Below, piece after piece: positions 8,561 to 18,424 of a stretch of 64,000 nt of DNA. The stretch spans positions 1 to 64,000 of the forward strand of contig NZ_SJPH01000007.1 in assembly GCF_007859815.1 (NCBI RefSeq), written 5' to 3'. This DNA comes from Botrimarina hoheduenensis (GTDB lineage Bacteria; Planctomycetota; Planctomycetia; Pirellulales; Lacipirellulaceae). Both the position numbers and the translations under genes were made by a program. Within the stretch, counting starts at the first letter, position 1. Each line of letters opens with the position of its first letter. Under the pieces are notes generated by a model. It was not told where the DNA came from. It made no database searches and worked only from the letters and a program-made list of their open reading frames with translations.

Positions 8561-10453
8561 TTAAGCTCCGTCGCCCAGCTCCCACACGCTGTGGTACTCG
8601 CCATGCTGCTGGATATCGTCGAGCAGCGCCGCGTAAAACTCGTTGCCGCCCAAGGTCGCGCTGTCGCCGATCGCTCTCATCAGGCTTCTTGCCCGGGTGA
8701 GCGCCACGTTCGTTCGGCGCGTGTCGCCGAGAAAGCCGATCTCACCGGTCGGATTGCTGCGTACGAACGTGATAACGACCACCTCTTTTTCACGTCCCTG
8801 AAAACCGTCAACCGTATCGATCTCAAGCCCCGGCACCTGGAGCCGACCACGCAAGAGCCGCACCTGCGCGGCATAGGGGGCGATCACCGCGATCTCATCG
8901 GCCGGAACGCCCCCTTCGAGAAGCTCACGGACCTGCCCGACAACCCAGCCCGCCTCCTTCAAATTCTGCTTGCTCGAGCCATCGGGTTCCAGCTGCTCGT
9001 CCCAGCCGGCACCGGCGGTGTCCCAGAACTCCAGGATTGGTCGCTCTGCCAGTTCTGGTTGAATGCCCGGCAGATCGGCGATGCGACGGCCGCGTACCGA
9101 GGCGTCGGCGACCAATTCGCCCGCGTAGAAACGCGCGCTGGGGAAGGCCATCAGCCTTTCGTGCATACGGTACTGGACCGTCAGCCGCCGGAACACATCG
9201 CTGCCGGCGCTGCCGACGAGGCGCTCCATAGGGCTGACGCCCAATCCTTCGCGCGCCGCTTCGGCAGAGAGCACGGTCGGCGGCAGCTGGCAGTGATCGC
9301 CCGCCAGCACTAGGCGTTCGGCCCGCAGAACCGCCTGCCATACGGCGGGTTCCGTCGCTTGGCAGGCTTCGTCGATCACAACCAGGTCGAACCGACGATC
9401 TCCGAGCAGTTCTTCATCGATCGTGAGCGTTGTGCAGACAACATCGGCCGCGTCGATGACTTGCTGAATGGTGTGCCGCTCAAGATGGCGGGCGTCGCGC
9501 CGCAGCTCGCGGGCTTCGGCTCGCAGCTCACGCCTGCGCTGGTGTGCGTCTCGTGAGCGTGAAGGCTTGTCGGCGGCGCGGAGCAGGCGATCGGCATCGC
9601 GGTGCATCTCGCGGACGATCGCCGAAGCCTCATCGTTCTCGACGAGTTCGTCGAGCGTGTGGCCGCGCAACGCCTCGAAAACCCGCGCCGGATGTCCCAC
9701 CCGCAGCACCGACGGCATGACCCCCGCCAGCTTTTCCAAGAGGTTGTCGACCGCCGTGTTGCTGGCAGCACAGGCGAGCACTTTTTCTCCCGCCCGCACC
9801 GCCTGCAACACAATCTCCGCCAGGGTGGTTGTCTTTCCCGTTCCGGGGGGGCCATGAACGATCGCGAGGTCGCGCGCCGCCAGCGCGAATCGCACCGCCT
9901 CTTCTTGCGGCGGATTCAAGGCGGTCACCATTTCCACACGCGGCAGATCGTTGAAGCGGGGCGTTTCAAACCCTAGCAGGACCTCTCGCAACCGTGTTGC
10001 CGAACCGCTCAAACCACGCGCCCGACTCATCGCCCCGAGCTGTCGCAACCGGGTGGATTCGTCGGGGCACAGATCGATCCGAAAGCGGCGTCCTTCGGGC
10101 CAATCGTCTAGAGCCACCTGGATGGTGTTCGGACGTCGTGCGCTGACAACGCCCGGCTGGCCGCTGAGATCGGGATCGTCTTCGCCCGAAACAACGACCG
10201 GCGCGCCGACCTTGAGTCGGTTCATCGGCAGTGGCTCGGACGCCGGTTTCGCGAAGTCCATCAGCAGCCGCCCCGCCAGCCCCGTACGATGGTCCGTCAC
10301 GCGCAGGTTGACGAGCGTCTCGCCCGATCGCTCGGGGTTACCGGCGCGTTGCTGCCGACGCCGGTCCGCGAGCCGTTCGCGCTCGGCTTCGCCCTCTAAC
10401 GCTAGCCAGCGTTCGAGCTGATCGAAATAACTCTCAGGGGTTGCCCAACCCAT
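8561..10453 (-). CDS. Superfamily 1 DNA/RNA helicase (IGHMBP2/Upf1-like)
   Basis: The 630-residue protein has a full set of SF1B motifs: Walker A GPPGTGKTTTLAE, motif Ia AASNTAVDNLLEKL, Walker B VIDEACQATEP, motif III GDHCQLPPTV, motif IV VQYRMHERLM, motif V TVDGFQGREKEVVVIT and motif VI TNVALTRAR. The N-terminal about 150 residues form the barrel-like region usual in IGHMBP2 relatives. By family it is an ATP-dependent 5'-3' helicase on nucleic acids, cytoplasmic, substrate unknown here. It is convergent with the GH44 gene and divergent from the adenylating enzyme gene; no operon partner is visible. Confidence 0.92.
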   Translation of the reverse strand: MGWATPESYFDQLERWLALEGEAERERLADRRRQQRAGNPERSGETLVNLRVTDHRTGLAGRLLMDFAKPASEPLPMNRLKVGAPVVVSGEDDPDLSGQPGVVSARRPNTIQVALDDWPEGRRFRIDLCPDESTRLRQLGAMSRARGLSGSATRLREVLLGFETPRFNDLPRVEMVTALNPPQEEAVRFALAARDLAIVHGPPGTGKTTTLAEIVLQAVRAGEKVLACAASNTAVDNLLEKLAGVMPSVLRVGHPARVFEALRGHTLDELVENDEASAIVREMHRDADRLLRAADKPSRSRDAHQRRRELRAEARELRRDARHLERHTIQQVIDAADVVCTTLTIDEELLGDRRFDLVVIDEACQATEPAVWQAVLRAERLVLAGDHCQLPPTVLSAEAAREGLGVSPMERLVGSAGSDVFRRLTVQYRMHERLMAFPSARFYAGELVADASVRGRRIADLPGIQPELAERPILEFWDTAGAGWDEQLEPDGSSKQNLKEAGWVVGQVRELLEGGVPADEIAVIAPYAAQVRLLRGRLQVPGLEIDTVDGFQGREKEVVVITFVRSNPTGEIGFLGDTRRTNVALTRARSLMRAIGDSATLGGNEFYAALLDDIQQHGEYHSVWELGDGA

Positions 10454-10673
10454 CCGCCGCTCGGTGTTGCCGGTCCGCGGTGCGTCCGCGTGCTAGTTAG
10501 AAAGGGGGTCGCCTAGTTTCGAGGCTGAAGCGTGGCGCGTCGATCCCTCGAGGTCTCTGCCAAGGCCGAGCCAACGCCCAGGCAGGCCACCGCCGGAACG
10601 AACGACTGCCGGGCCAGGCCCTTCCCGGGGGGGCACCTCGGAACAAGTCTCCCTTAGCGGATAGAATACGGGG

Positions 10674-11987
10674 GTGAACCAACCCTCCCCCGATCGCCGC
10701 CGCCAATGGCTCTTGCCCCGTCACGAGATTGAGGCGGAGCAGCTCGATCGGCTCAACCATTTGCTGACGGTCGCCGTTGTTTCAAGCCCGTTGTACCGCA
10801 ACAAATTCGGTGCCGAGCCGCCACGGTTCGATTCGCTCGAAGCGTTTCGGGCGCTGCCGACCACCAGCAAAGAAGAGCTCCTCTCCGCCGCGGAAGCGGA
10901 TCAATGGCGAACCGAGCCCGACCGCGCGTACGTGCGTCGGCACGAGACCTCGGGCACCCGCGGCAAGCCGCTGGAAGTGCTCGACACCGCCGAGGACTGG
11001 CAGTGGTGGATCGACACCTGGGGCCACGTGCTGGATGCCGCCGGGATCGGACCGGGCGATCGGGCTCTGCTCGCGTTCTCGTTTGGTCCTTTTATCGGTT
11101 TCTGGAGCGCCTTCGACGCGTTGGTCGCGCAGGGGGTGCGGGTGATCCCCGGCGGCGGAATGGGCAGCCGTGCTCGTGGAGAATTGATCGCACGCAGCGG
11201 AGCCACCGTGCTGCTCGCCACGCCAACCTATGCGCTGCATCTTGCCGAAGAACTTGGCATGAAGGCCACCCGGTCATCGATCAAGAAGGTGCTGCTCGCC
11301 GGTGAGCCGGGGGGGAGCATCCCCGAGACACGCCAGCGGATCGAACAAGCCTGGGACGCCGAGGTCATTGACCACGCCGGTGCCACCGAGGTTGGCCCAT
11401 GGGGCTTTGGTGATGAACGGCTCGCCCCGATCTCGGGGGCAGCGGTCGGCCCGGGCCTGCGCGTGATCGAGACGGAGTTCTTGGCCGAGTTTCTCTCGGT
11501 CGAGACGGGCAAGCCCGCCGCAGCGGGTGAGCTTTCGCACCTATTGCTCACGCCGCTCGGACGCTTCGGATCGCCAGTCATCCGCTACCGCACCGGCGAT
11601 CTGGTGCGCCCGGCTTGGCCCGTGGGGCCGGTGGTCGAAGGCGGATGCGGCTTCGTGCGGCTGGAGGGCGGGGTCCTGGCCCGTGCCGACGACATGATGA
11701 TTGTTCGCGGCGTGAACGTCTTTCCTTCCTCGATCGAGCGGATCCTGCACAGCTTTCCAGAGGTAACCGAGCACCGTGTCACGGTCCGCAAACGTGGTCA
11801 GATGGATGAGATCGTTGTCGAAGTGGAGGACCGCCTGGGACTCCCCGAACGCATCGCTCAGGAGTTACGCCTGCGGCTCGGTCTGCGGATCGAAGTGCAG
11901 CTGGTCACGCCGCAGAGTTTGCCCCGTTCCGAGGGCAAATCACGCCGCTTCCGCGATCTGAGAAAACAACCGGACGTTGTCGTATGA
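10674..11987 (+). CDS. PaaK-like AMP-binding enzyme (phenylacetate-CoA ligase family)
   Basis: The 437-residue protein starts at a GTG at 10674. It has the PaaK-type adenylation pattern: a phosphate-binding loop HETSGTRGKPL (variant of TSGTTGKP) near residues 90-100, HAGATEVGPWGF as the acceptor-site motif, YRTGDLV for ribose binding, and RADDMMIVRGVNVFPS leading into the C-terminal domain. It would activate a carboxylic acid as acyl-AMP and pass it to CoA or another acceptor. The substrate cannot be read from the sequence; no phenylacetate catabolism genes are nearby. Its stop overlaps the start of the DUF971 gene in ATGA, so the two are probably translationally coupled. Confidence 0.85.
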   Translation: MNQPSPDRRRQWLLPRHEIEAEQLDRLNHLLTVAVVSSPLYRNKFGAEPPRFDSLEAFRALPTTSKEELLSAAEADQWRTEPDRAYVRRHETSGTRGKPLEVLDTAEDWQWWIDTWGHVLDAAGIGPGDRALLAFSFGPFIGFWSAFDALVAQGVRVIPGGGMGSRARGELIARSGATVLLATPTYALHLAEELGMKATRSSIKKVLLAGEPGGSIPETRQRIEQAWDAEVIDHAGATEVGPWGFGDERLAPISGAAVGPGLRVIETEFLAEFLSVETGKPAAAGELSHLLLTPLGRFGSPVIRYRTGDLVRPAWPVGPVVEGGCGFVRLEGGVLARADDMMIVRGVNVFPSSIERILHSFPEVTEHRVTVRKRGQMDEIVVEVEDRLGLPERIAQELRLRLGLRIEVQLVTPQSLPRSEGKSRRFRDLRKQPDVVV

Positions 11988-12325
11988 ATCCCAAGCCTTC
12001 CCCCGCAACGCCGGTGCCGGTCGAACTCAGCCGGCCCGATGAAGCGCGCGTGCGCATTGTGTGGAGCGACGGGGAGCAGCGCGTTTACCGCGCCGCGGAA
12101 CTCCGCGAGGCCTGCCCCTGCGCGACCTGCCGTGAGAAGCGCTCCGCACCCCCGCCGCCGGCCAACCAATTGACTGTGCTCTCTGCCGCTGAGGCGCGGC
12201 CGCTGAGCGTTGCCGGAATGAGCCCCGTCGGCGCGTACGCCTACCGCATCGACTTCAGCGATGGCCACAACACCGGCCTCTTCAACTTCAACTTGCTCAA
12301 AAGCCTCGGCGAAGCCGAGGCTTAA
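11984..12325 (+). CDS. DUF971 (gamma-butyrobetaine hydroxylase N-terminal-like) protein
   Basis: The 113-residue protein has the compact DUF971 pattern. It begins with a beta-strand region (VRIVWSDGEQRVYRAAELRE), then the CPCATCRE motif with paired cysteines that bind zinc in relatives, and ends with the conserved GAYAYRIDFSDGHNTGLFNF and a short helix. The family is linked to Fe-S cluster carrier proteins in several bacteria, but no Mrp/ApbC gene lies nearby. The start ATG overlaps the stop of the upstream PaaK-like gene by four bases. The role is unknown; the overlap suggests co-expression with the adenylating enzyme. Confidence 0.88.
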   Translation: MNPKPSPATPVPVELSRPDEARVRIVWSDGEQRVYRAAELREACPCATCREKRSAPPPPANQLTVLSAAEARPLSVAGMSPVGAYAYRIDFSDGHNTGLFNFNLLKSLGEAEA

Positions 12326-12467
12326 GCGAGTCTGCCGTCGGGCGATGTGACTCGATCGACGGGCGGGGCTCACTACCCGAATTAGGCCCGTCAACTCAGC
12401 TCAACCCGATGCTCAGTTCAAGCGAGCGCGGGCTCCGCTGTCTGCCGCAAAAATCGTTGCGAAAGCC

Positions 12468-14270
12468 TTAGGAGTCGGCGTTCGCCGAGGGCTCGACATC
12501 CGCCGGCGCGTCCTCTGAGCCTGTGGCGGCAGCGCCTTCGGTACTGTTGGCTTCTTCGTCGTCGTCTTCCTGGGTGTCCTCTTCCTCGGCGGGCAGGCCG
12601 AGTTGAGGCAGGCCGGGGATCGCCGCACCCGGCGCACCGAAGCCCGTGGTGGTCGTCGTTTCTTGGGCGGTCGCGTCGTCGGTTTCCGGCTCCTTGGCGG
12701 TGATCACCTTATCACGCCCCAAGCGGATCTTCTTGTAAACTTCGTTGGCGATAACGTAGTACCAGTCGCCGAAGCGGGCGTTGAGGTCGGCGACCCGTTC
12801 GCGGGCGCTCTTGAGGCTCGCTTGGTAGGAGTCGAGCGCCTGTTGGTTACGCTCTTCGATCGCCTTTCGCTCAGCGATCAACGCGGCCACTTCCTCTGAC
12901 GGGGCGGCGGCGTCCGCCGCGTCTTGATCGGTCTGGCCGTCTTCGTCCGCCTCGTTTGACTCGTCATTCGGAGTTTCGTCGTCTGCTGTGTCAGCCGCTT
13001 CGTCGGTGTTGCCGTCCTGGGTACCCTCGGGCAGTTCGGGCAGGTCTTCCAGCGTGGGTTTCTCGATCAGGTCCTCATTGAGTCGTACGCTCAGGAACAG
13101 ATAACGATTCACGCCCGCCCCTTCGGCCGGGGTAGCGCTGGGGTCGGCGGGGTCGGTTTCCATGTCGGCCGAGCCCTCTTCGGTTGCCGCCTGGAGATTG
13201 CCGAAACGCAGCACGTATTCCACGCCCGTCTTGAGCGAGCAAACCACTTCGCCCTCACTGGAGAGGATCTCCGTCTGGCCGTCTTCCATGGGGACCGGTG
13301 CGAAGCCGCGGCGGACTAGGCTGCCGACCGACTCGCGGTTGTTAAGGAAGTCTTCGCCGGCACGCAGGTCGGCACTCAAACCGGCTGGCTTGCGCTCGAC
13401 ATCGACGATCCGCAGATCATCGAGTGCGCTCTTAAGCTCGCCGAGGCTCGCGTCGTTGAGTTGCTCCAGCTCGCTCAGATCGAAGGGTCGGTAGTCGTTC
13501 GCACGCGTGTCGAAGGCCAGCAGCTTATCGGCTTGCCATTTGGACTCGCTATCGTCATAGCGAAGCGTCATATCGGTTCGGCGATCCCACTCGATACTGG
13601 GCTGAAAGCCCTGCAGCACGAGCTCCGCGGTGTAGTCCTTGATCCGCACCCGCTCGATATCGAACGGGCTGAGATCGAGCAGGTCGTCTTCGATCCAGTC
13701 TTCAAACTTGGTCGAGAGGCTCGCGTCGTCCAGATCGACGATGTAGACCACGTCTTGATTGACGCGACGAACATAGCGTTGATCGGGTTCGTCTTTCACT
13801 TGCTTGCCGATGATCAGATCCACGAGCGCCGTGCCGTCTCCTTTGGCGAGCGTTACACGCTTTCCGACACCGGTCTGGCCGACCTGCAGGTTCGGCGAGG
13901 GCTCGACCACGCCGAACTCGGGGTGGTCGCCCGCACTTTGGCTGACGATCGCTAGCACCTCGCGATCCATCACCGCCGTCGAGGCATCGGCCATCTGCTG
14001 CTCGGCGTCAGCCGGGTAGCCGCCTTGCGAGGGGATGCTCCACACGCCGTCCGCTTCGGTGACCTCGAATTCGCGCAGTGTGGCGGTTTCTTCGTTAAAG
14101 CTGAGAATCTTCAGCGACTTGGCCTCTTCGGGCGTGAAGGCCTTGGTCAGCGGCTTGCCGATCAGGTCATCCACTTCGTAGGTCGCGTCCGAGGGGCGCG
14201 TGCCGATGGCGATCAGCACCGCCAGCGTGGCGGTGCCGAGGAAAGCGAGGGTGGTCGAGCTTTCTTTCAT
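12468..14270 (-). CDS. DUF4340 membrane-anchored protein of a Gld-like ABC system
   Basis: The 600-residue protein has one N-terminal membrane segment (TLAFLGTATLAVLIAIGT), then extracytoplasmic repeats of the DUF4340 type (VWSIPSQGGYPADAEQ, GKQVKDEPDQRYVRR, YIVDLDDASL). A long acidic region (about 410-465, DEAADTADDETPNDESNEAD) and a coiled-coil helix come before the C-terminus, which is again acidic and low-complexity. It is the last gene of a minus-strand group: ATPase (18113-17334), permease/GldG fusion (17185-14387), then this gene after 116 bases. In this arrangement DUF4340 proteins accompany Gld-type ABC transporters, probably as a periplasm-exposed partner. The substrate is unknown. 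Confidence 0.85.
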   Translation of the reverse strand: MKESSTTLAFLGTATLAVLIAIGTRPSDATYEVDDLIGKPLTKAFTPEEAKSLKILSFNEETATLREFEVTEADGVWSIPSQGGYPADAEQQMADASTAVMDREVLAIVSQSAGDHPEFGVVEPSPNLQVGQTGVGKRVTLAKGDGTALVDLIIGKQVKDEPDQRYVRRVNQDVVYIVDLDDASLSTKFEDWIEDDLLDLSPFDIERVRIKDYTAELVLQGFQPSIEWDRRTDMTLRYDDSESKWQADKLLAFDTRANDYRPFDLSELEQLNDASLGELKSALDDLRIVDVERKPAGLSADLRAGEDFLNNRESVGSLVRRGFAPVPMEDGQTEILSSEGEVVCSLKTGVEYVLRFGNLQAATEEGSADMETDPADPSATPAEGAGVNRYLFLSVRLNEDLIEKPTLEDLPELPEGTQDGNTDEAADTADDETPNDESNEADEDGQTDQDAADAAAPSEEVAALIAERKAIEERNQQALDSYQASLKSARERVADLNARFGDWYYVIANEVYKKIRLGRDKVITAKEPETDDATAQETTTTTGFGAPGAAIPGLPQLGLPAEEEDTQEDDDEEANSTEGAAATGSEDAPADVEPSANADS

Positions 14271-14386
14271 CGTTCGTAGCCGTCAGGTGTACCGAAGGAA
14301 GACGCGTTCTGGCGCGGAGCAAAGGCGGTGTCGCTCGCAGTGCTTGAGAGCGGCACCAGTGTCGGGCCGTTGGGGGGCGTCTCAGG

Positions 14387-17185
14387 TCAGGTGTTTTGCG
14401 GGGTGGTTTCGGGGGCCTTGCCAAAACGCAGACGCGACTTGGCCACGCCCTCGCGCTCGGCCGAGCGGCGGTGGAAGAACACGAAGAACGCCAGCAGGAT
14501 CGGGGGGATCGGAGGCAGCAGCACGGCCGCGGCCTTGTAGAAGTCTTGAACGCCGCGGATGCGTGCGTCGAGGTCCCGCTCGCTCTGGCGGATCTGGCGG
14601 TCACGCTTTTGCTCGAGCGCTTCGATCTTCACGTCGCGGCTGCGGCTGAGCCGCGTTCGCGTGAACTCCACGAGCTGACGCTTGGCGACCGGGGTCAGGT
14701 CCGTGCGTGCTTCGATCTTTGCGATCTCTTCGTCAAACTCGCTCCGCACCGCGGCGATCTCGTCGCGCGTTTCGTCTTTGAATTCGGCGCTCTTCTCGCT
14801 CGCCTTCTTGCGGAAGTCCTCGGTGGCTTGCTCGATCTTGCTGAGAATGCGGTGCTGACGAGTCCGCTTGCGAACCTCCAGGAACCGATCATCGTCGGCC
14901 AGCGAATCGAGCACGTTCAGCACGAACGCCACGTTCTGGAAGTTCCACTGGACGAGCATGTCGTCGCTCGAGCCCATCTCGCGGATCGCGAAGAACGGAT
15001 CCGCGAGGCAATCGATGTCGGACACGATCACCGCGTTGAGCGGGCTCGGAGCCGGTGCCGCGGCGGTCTCTTGGTCGGCGTCGGCTTCATCTTCGTTGTC
15101 GGCGGCCTTTTCGTTGAGCGCGTCGAGCGACAGCTTTTCAACGGTTTGGGCCTCGCCGGCGATGCGGGCGGCAAGCACGTACTGCTCGCCGGTGCGTCTC
15201 TGCCGGAGGCCGAAACCACCCCGGGCAGCCATCTGGATATCGCTGTGCGTCAGCGTGCCCGTGTTGCTGCCGGTTACCGCCAGCGGGGTGAATTCGATCC
15301 CCTCGCGCGCGTCTCCGCGGAGCGAACCGGGATAGAGGAGCAGCAACTGACGCAATCCGCCGGTGATCGGATCGAGTTCGGAGAAGGGCTCGAGTGCGCC
15401 GTTGCCTTCGTCCACAAACACCCAGGTGGACTCGACCATGTCTCCCGCACTGGGATAAGGGTTGTAGTCTTGCCAAACGATCTCATCGCCGACCAGACGC
15501 ACGCCGAGCAGGTTCCACAGTTGAGCGATGTCTCCCTTGGGAGCAGGGGGCCCACCGCCCCCGCCGAACATGCCCATCATGCCCCCGCCAGCGGGCGGGT
15601 TGGGCTGCGACGTGCCCACCACATTCGGCCAGAAGCCGGGGATGGGGAACGGGTCTTCAAAGATCGCGGTCGGCTGGCCGCTCTTGACCGCCGCCACAAA
15701 ATGATCCATCTCCGCGGGGCCAAGTGACGACGGCTGCACGGCGAGCAGCACGTCGTACTTCTCGGTGATCGGGCTGGCCGGATCGACCTCGACAACGTCG
15801 TACTGCTTCTTCAGCTCACGGATGAGTTGGGTCTCATCGATTGCCCCCTGCATCGAGAAGCCGCCGTTCAGCTCGACCGCCGTCTTGAGCAGGCCGATCC
15901 GTTGCCGCTTCTGCTGGGCAACGGTCGTGATGGAGCGCACCAATTCGTACTCGACCGGGATGCCCCGATCGATGAAGGGGAGCACCACCTTATCCAGGCC
16001 GCAGTTGAAAGCGGCTCCGAGAAAGATTTCTTCCGTCTTGCGCGCACCACGCACGTTGGTGATGACCTGTCGGGGCTCGATGCCGTAGGCCCGTTCGGCC
16101 AGGGTGGCTTGCTCGCTGAAATTTTCGATCTCGTGCTTGGTGACGCGGATCTTGCCGCCGCTGGCCGCGGCCAGCTCGTCGAGCGTTGCCAGAAAGTCGC
16201 GTTTCTGAGAGGCATACTCGGCGGGCGCTTGCGGGCTGACATACGCGTCGACCCGGATCGGAGGAACCGCGTCATCCGCCCCCAGGTTTTTGACCATCTC
16301 GATGGTCCGCGCGGAAAGGCTGTTGAGCCCTTCGGTGGTCATGTCGCCCCGGGCATCGTGGTTGGTAAGGAAGATGTTCGCGGCACCGATGATCGCTAGC
16401 AGGCAGATCGTGCGGAGCAGGTAATGACCCCCTTTGGTTTCGCCATCGTCACCACCGGCCCAGTGGCGCTTGCTGATGAGCACCATGCTCACGTACAGCA
16501 TTACGGCCGCAATGCTCAGGAAGTAAACCACGCTCGAAATGCTAACGACGCCGCGTTCAAAGTCGCGGAACTGCTCCAGAGCGCTCCACTGACGAATCAC
16601 CTGCGCGGTGGCGGGGTCTTTAACAATCAGCTCTGCCACGCCGAACAGAGCGAGCGGGGCGTTGAACACCATGCCCAGGATGAAGCCGACTGTCAGGTTG
16701 CTAGTGAGGAACGAGGCCACCATGCCGACCGACAGCATCGCGATGCCGACGAACCAATACCCGAGGTAAGACCCGATAAAGAGCCCGCCGTCGGGCGATC
16801 CCAGTCCCCAGGAAAAGACCAGGAAGATCGAGAACATGGAGAACAGCAGCGAAACCGTGTAGATCGCCACGCCGGCCAGGAACTTGCCCAGGACCACATC
16901 CAGGTCCGAGGCCGGCAGGGTTAGCAGCAGTTCGTCGGTCCCCTGCCGCCGTTCTTCGGCCCAGATGCTCATCGAGATCGCCGGGATAAACACCAGCAAG
17001 ATGAACGGCATCCAGCCCGAGAGCTGATCGAGGTTCGCGAGGTTGTTGCTAAAGAACTCCGGCGGCCAGAAAGCGGCCAGCGCGCTCAGCATGACGAACA
17101 CGCAGATAAAAACGTATCCGGTCGGGTTCGAGAAGTAGCTGACGAAGTCGCGACGAAAGATCGCGCCAAGAACAGTCGGATTCAT
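14387..17185 (-). CDS. Fused ABC-2 permease and GldG-like protein
   Basis: The 932-residue protein begins with an ABC-2-type permease (about residues 1-245, six hydrophobic segments, including LLLTLPASDLDVVLGKFLAG as the cytoplasmic coupling region). A further membrane segment near 265-280 leads into a GldG-like domain (SLSARTIEMVKNLG, VTKHEIENFSEQ, IGLLKTAVELNGG, EYDVLLAVQPSSLGP-like pattern). A charged coiled coil (about 790-890) and a final membrane helix (AAAVLLPPIPPILLAFFVFF) end the protein. In Bacteroidetes GldF and GldG are separate proteins; here they form one chain. With the ATPase upstream and the DUF4340 gene downstream it forms an exporter. Gliding motility itself is not implied. 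Confidence 0.87.
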   Translation of the reverse strand: MNPTVLGAIFRRDFVSYFSNPTGYVFICVFVMLSALAAFWPPEFFSNNLANLDQLSGWMPFILLVFIPAISMSIWAEERRQGTDELLLTLPASDLDVVLGKFLAGVAIYTVSLLFSMFSIFLVFSWGLGSPDGGLFIGSYLGYWFVGIAMLSVGMVASFLTSNLTVGFILGMVFNAPLALFGVAELIVKDPATAQVIRQWSALEQFRDFERGVVSISSVVYFLSIAAVMLYVSMVLISKRHWAGGDDGETKGGHYLLRTICLLAIIGAANIFLTNHDARGDMTTEGLNSLSARTIEMVKNLGADDAVPPIRVDAYVSPQAPAEYASQKRDFLATLDELAAASGGKIRVTKHEIENFSEQATLAERAYGIEPRQVITNVRGARKTEEIFLGAAFNCGLDKVVLPFIDRGIPVEYELVRSITTVAQQKRQRIGLLKTAVELNGGFSMQGAIDETQLIRELKKQYDVVEVDPASPITEKYDVLLAVQPSSLGPAEMDHFVAAVKSGQPTAIFEDPFPIPGFWPNVVGTSQPNPPAGGGMMGMFGGGGGPPAPKGDIAQLWNLLGVRLVGDEIVWQDYNPYPSAGDMVESTWVFVDEGNGALEPFSELDPITGGLRQLLLLYPGSLRGDAREGIEFTPLAVTGSNTGTLTHSDIQMAARGGFGLRQRRTGEQYVLAARIAGEAQTVEKLSLDALNEKAADNEDEADADQETAAAPAPSPLNAVIVSDIDCLADPFFAIREMGSSDDMLVQWNFQNVAFVLNVLDSLADDDRFLEVRKRTRQHRILSKIEQATEDFRKKASEKSAEFKDETRDEIAAVRSEFDEEIAKIEARTDLTPVAKRQLVEFTRTRLSRSRDVKIEALEQKRDRQIRQSERDLDARIRGVQDFYKAAAVLLPPIPPILLAFFVFFHRRSAEREGVAKSRLRFGKAPETTPQNT

Positions 17186-17333
17186 AGGGTGATATTAGAT
17201 CCGGGTAGCGATGGCGTAATCGAAAGAGACGGTTAACTTGTGACGCGGAGAGAGTGTGAAAGGAACGCCCGAGAGGCTAAAGCGCCGTTGAGGTATCGAC
17301 GGCACCCGTTCAGCCGGCCCTAGGCTTTCCTGT

Positions 17334-18113
17334 TCAAACTGTCGTACCGGTAAGCTCATGGAATCGTTCGTCGAGGTGGCTAACGCCCTCGCCGAGAGTT
17401 TGTGGGGTGCCGTCAAAGACGACGCGGCCTTCGTTGATAAACACAACGCGATTGCACATCGCCTCAACCTCTTGAAGGATGTGAGTGCTCAGGAGCACCG
17501 TTTTGGTCTCGCCCAGCTCGCGGATGAGCTTGCGGACCTCGCGGATCTGGTTGGGATCGAGGCCGGCGGTTGGTTCGTCCAGAATCAGCACGTCGGGCTC
17601 GTGGAGCAGCACTTGGGCCATCCCGACCCGCTGACGATAGCCTTTGCTGAGCTTGCCGATCGGCTTGCCGATGACCGCCTCGAGCCGGCACTGCGTGATG
17701 ACTCGCTCGGTCGCGTTGCGAAGCTTGGCACCCGTCATTCCGCGGGCCCGGCCGAAGAAACTCAGCAAGCTACGGGGGCTCATGTCGGGGTACAGCGGGC
17801 CGTTTTCCGGCAGGTAGCCCAGCCGACGCGACGCCTCGATCCGGTCGCTCGAAACATTGTGCCCCGCGATCCGCGCGGATCCGGCCGAAGGGGCCAGATA
17901 GCCGGTTAAGAGCTTCATCGTCGTGCTCTTGCCGGCACCGTTGGGCCCCAGGAACGCCGCCACCTCGCCCTCGCGGATGGTGAACGTTACGTCGCGTGTC
18001 GCGGCGAAATCGCCGTAGAACTTCGAGAGCCCGTCGGCTTCGATCATCGGCCGATCGTGCAACGGCCCTGCGTGGGGCTGCGGGGTCTTGTGGTCGGTAG
18101 GCTTGTCAGACAT
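17334..18113 (-). CDS. ABC transporter ATP-binding protein (GldA-like)
   Basis: The 259-residue ATPase has Walker A GPNGAGKSTTMKLLTGY, a Q-loop region, the signature LSKGYRQRVGMAQ, Walker B DVLILDEPTAGLDP and the switch His in LLSTHILQEVEAMC. ATG 18113 is chosen because it leaves about 27 residues before the first strand of the domain; the open frame reaches 80 codons further without domain similarity. It is the first gene of the three-gene exporter operon, 148 bases before the permease fusion gene, and would energise that permease at the inner membrane. It is most like the GldA/CcmA-type ATPases of ABC-2 systems. Confidence 0.9.
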   Translation of the reverse strand: MSDKPTDHKTPQPHAGPLHDRPMIEADGLSKFYGDFAATRDVTFTIREGEVAAFLGPNGAGKSTTMKLLTGYLAPSAGSARIAGHNVSSDRIEASRRLGYLPENGPLYPDMSPRSLLSFFGRARGMTGAKLRNATERVITQCRLEAVIGKPIGKLSKGYRQRVGMAQVLLHEPDVLILDEPTAGLDPNQIREVRKLIRELGETKTVLLSTHILQEVEAMCNRVVFINEGRVVFDGTPQTLGEGVSHLDERFHELTGTTV

Positions 18114-18357
18114 CCGCTCAACCGTGCTGATTAGTGACGTGTACGACGCGGCCGGGGCCGATCGGAAGACCGATAAGGTTAGCCCCCACGCCGCAGAATT
18201 GTCTATCCCACGCAGTCGATGAGACCCGGTCCTTGATCCGCTAGAACGGACTCCTCGAACTCCGTTGATCGCGGCTACGCGATGAACGGGGGCAGGGTTC
18301 GCGGGCCCGCCGTTTTTCTGCTGGCCGCACGCAGCGTTATCCCCGCCACACAAGAGG

Positions 18358-18402
18358 GAGTACGAGACCAGCGAGTACGAGGGCAGGGAGTACGAGGGCA
18401 GG
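18358..18402. repeat. 15-bp tandem repeat (gagtacgag...)
   Basis: Three contiguous 15-base units start at 18358, 18373 and 18388. The last two are identical (gagtacgagggcagg) and the first differs in four positions. They lie in the 311-base interval between the ABC ATPase start and the nadB stop. No gene is seen in that interval. Confidence 0.85.
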
Positions 18403-18424
18403 GGAGGGTTTGGCCGCTGCCCGC

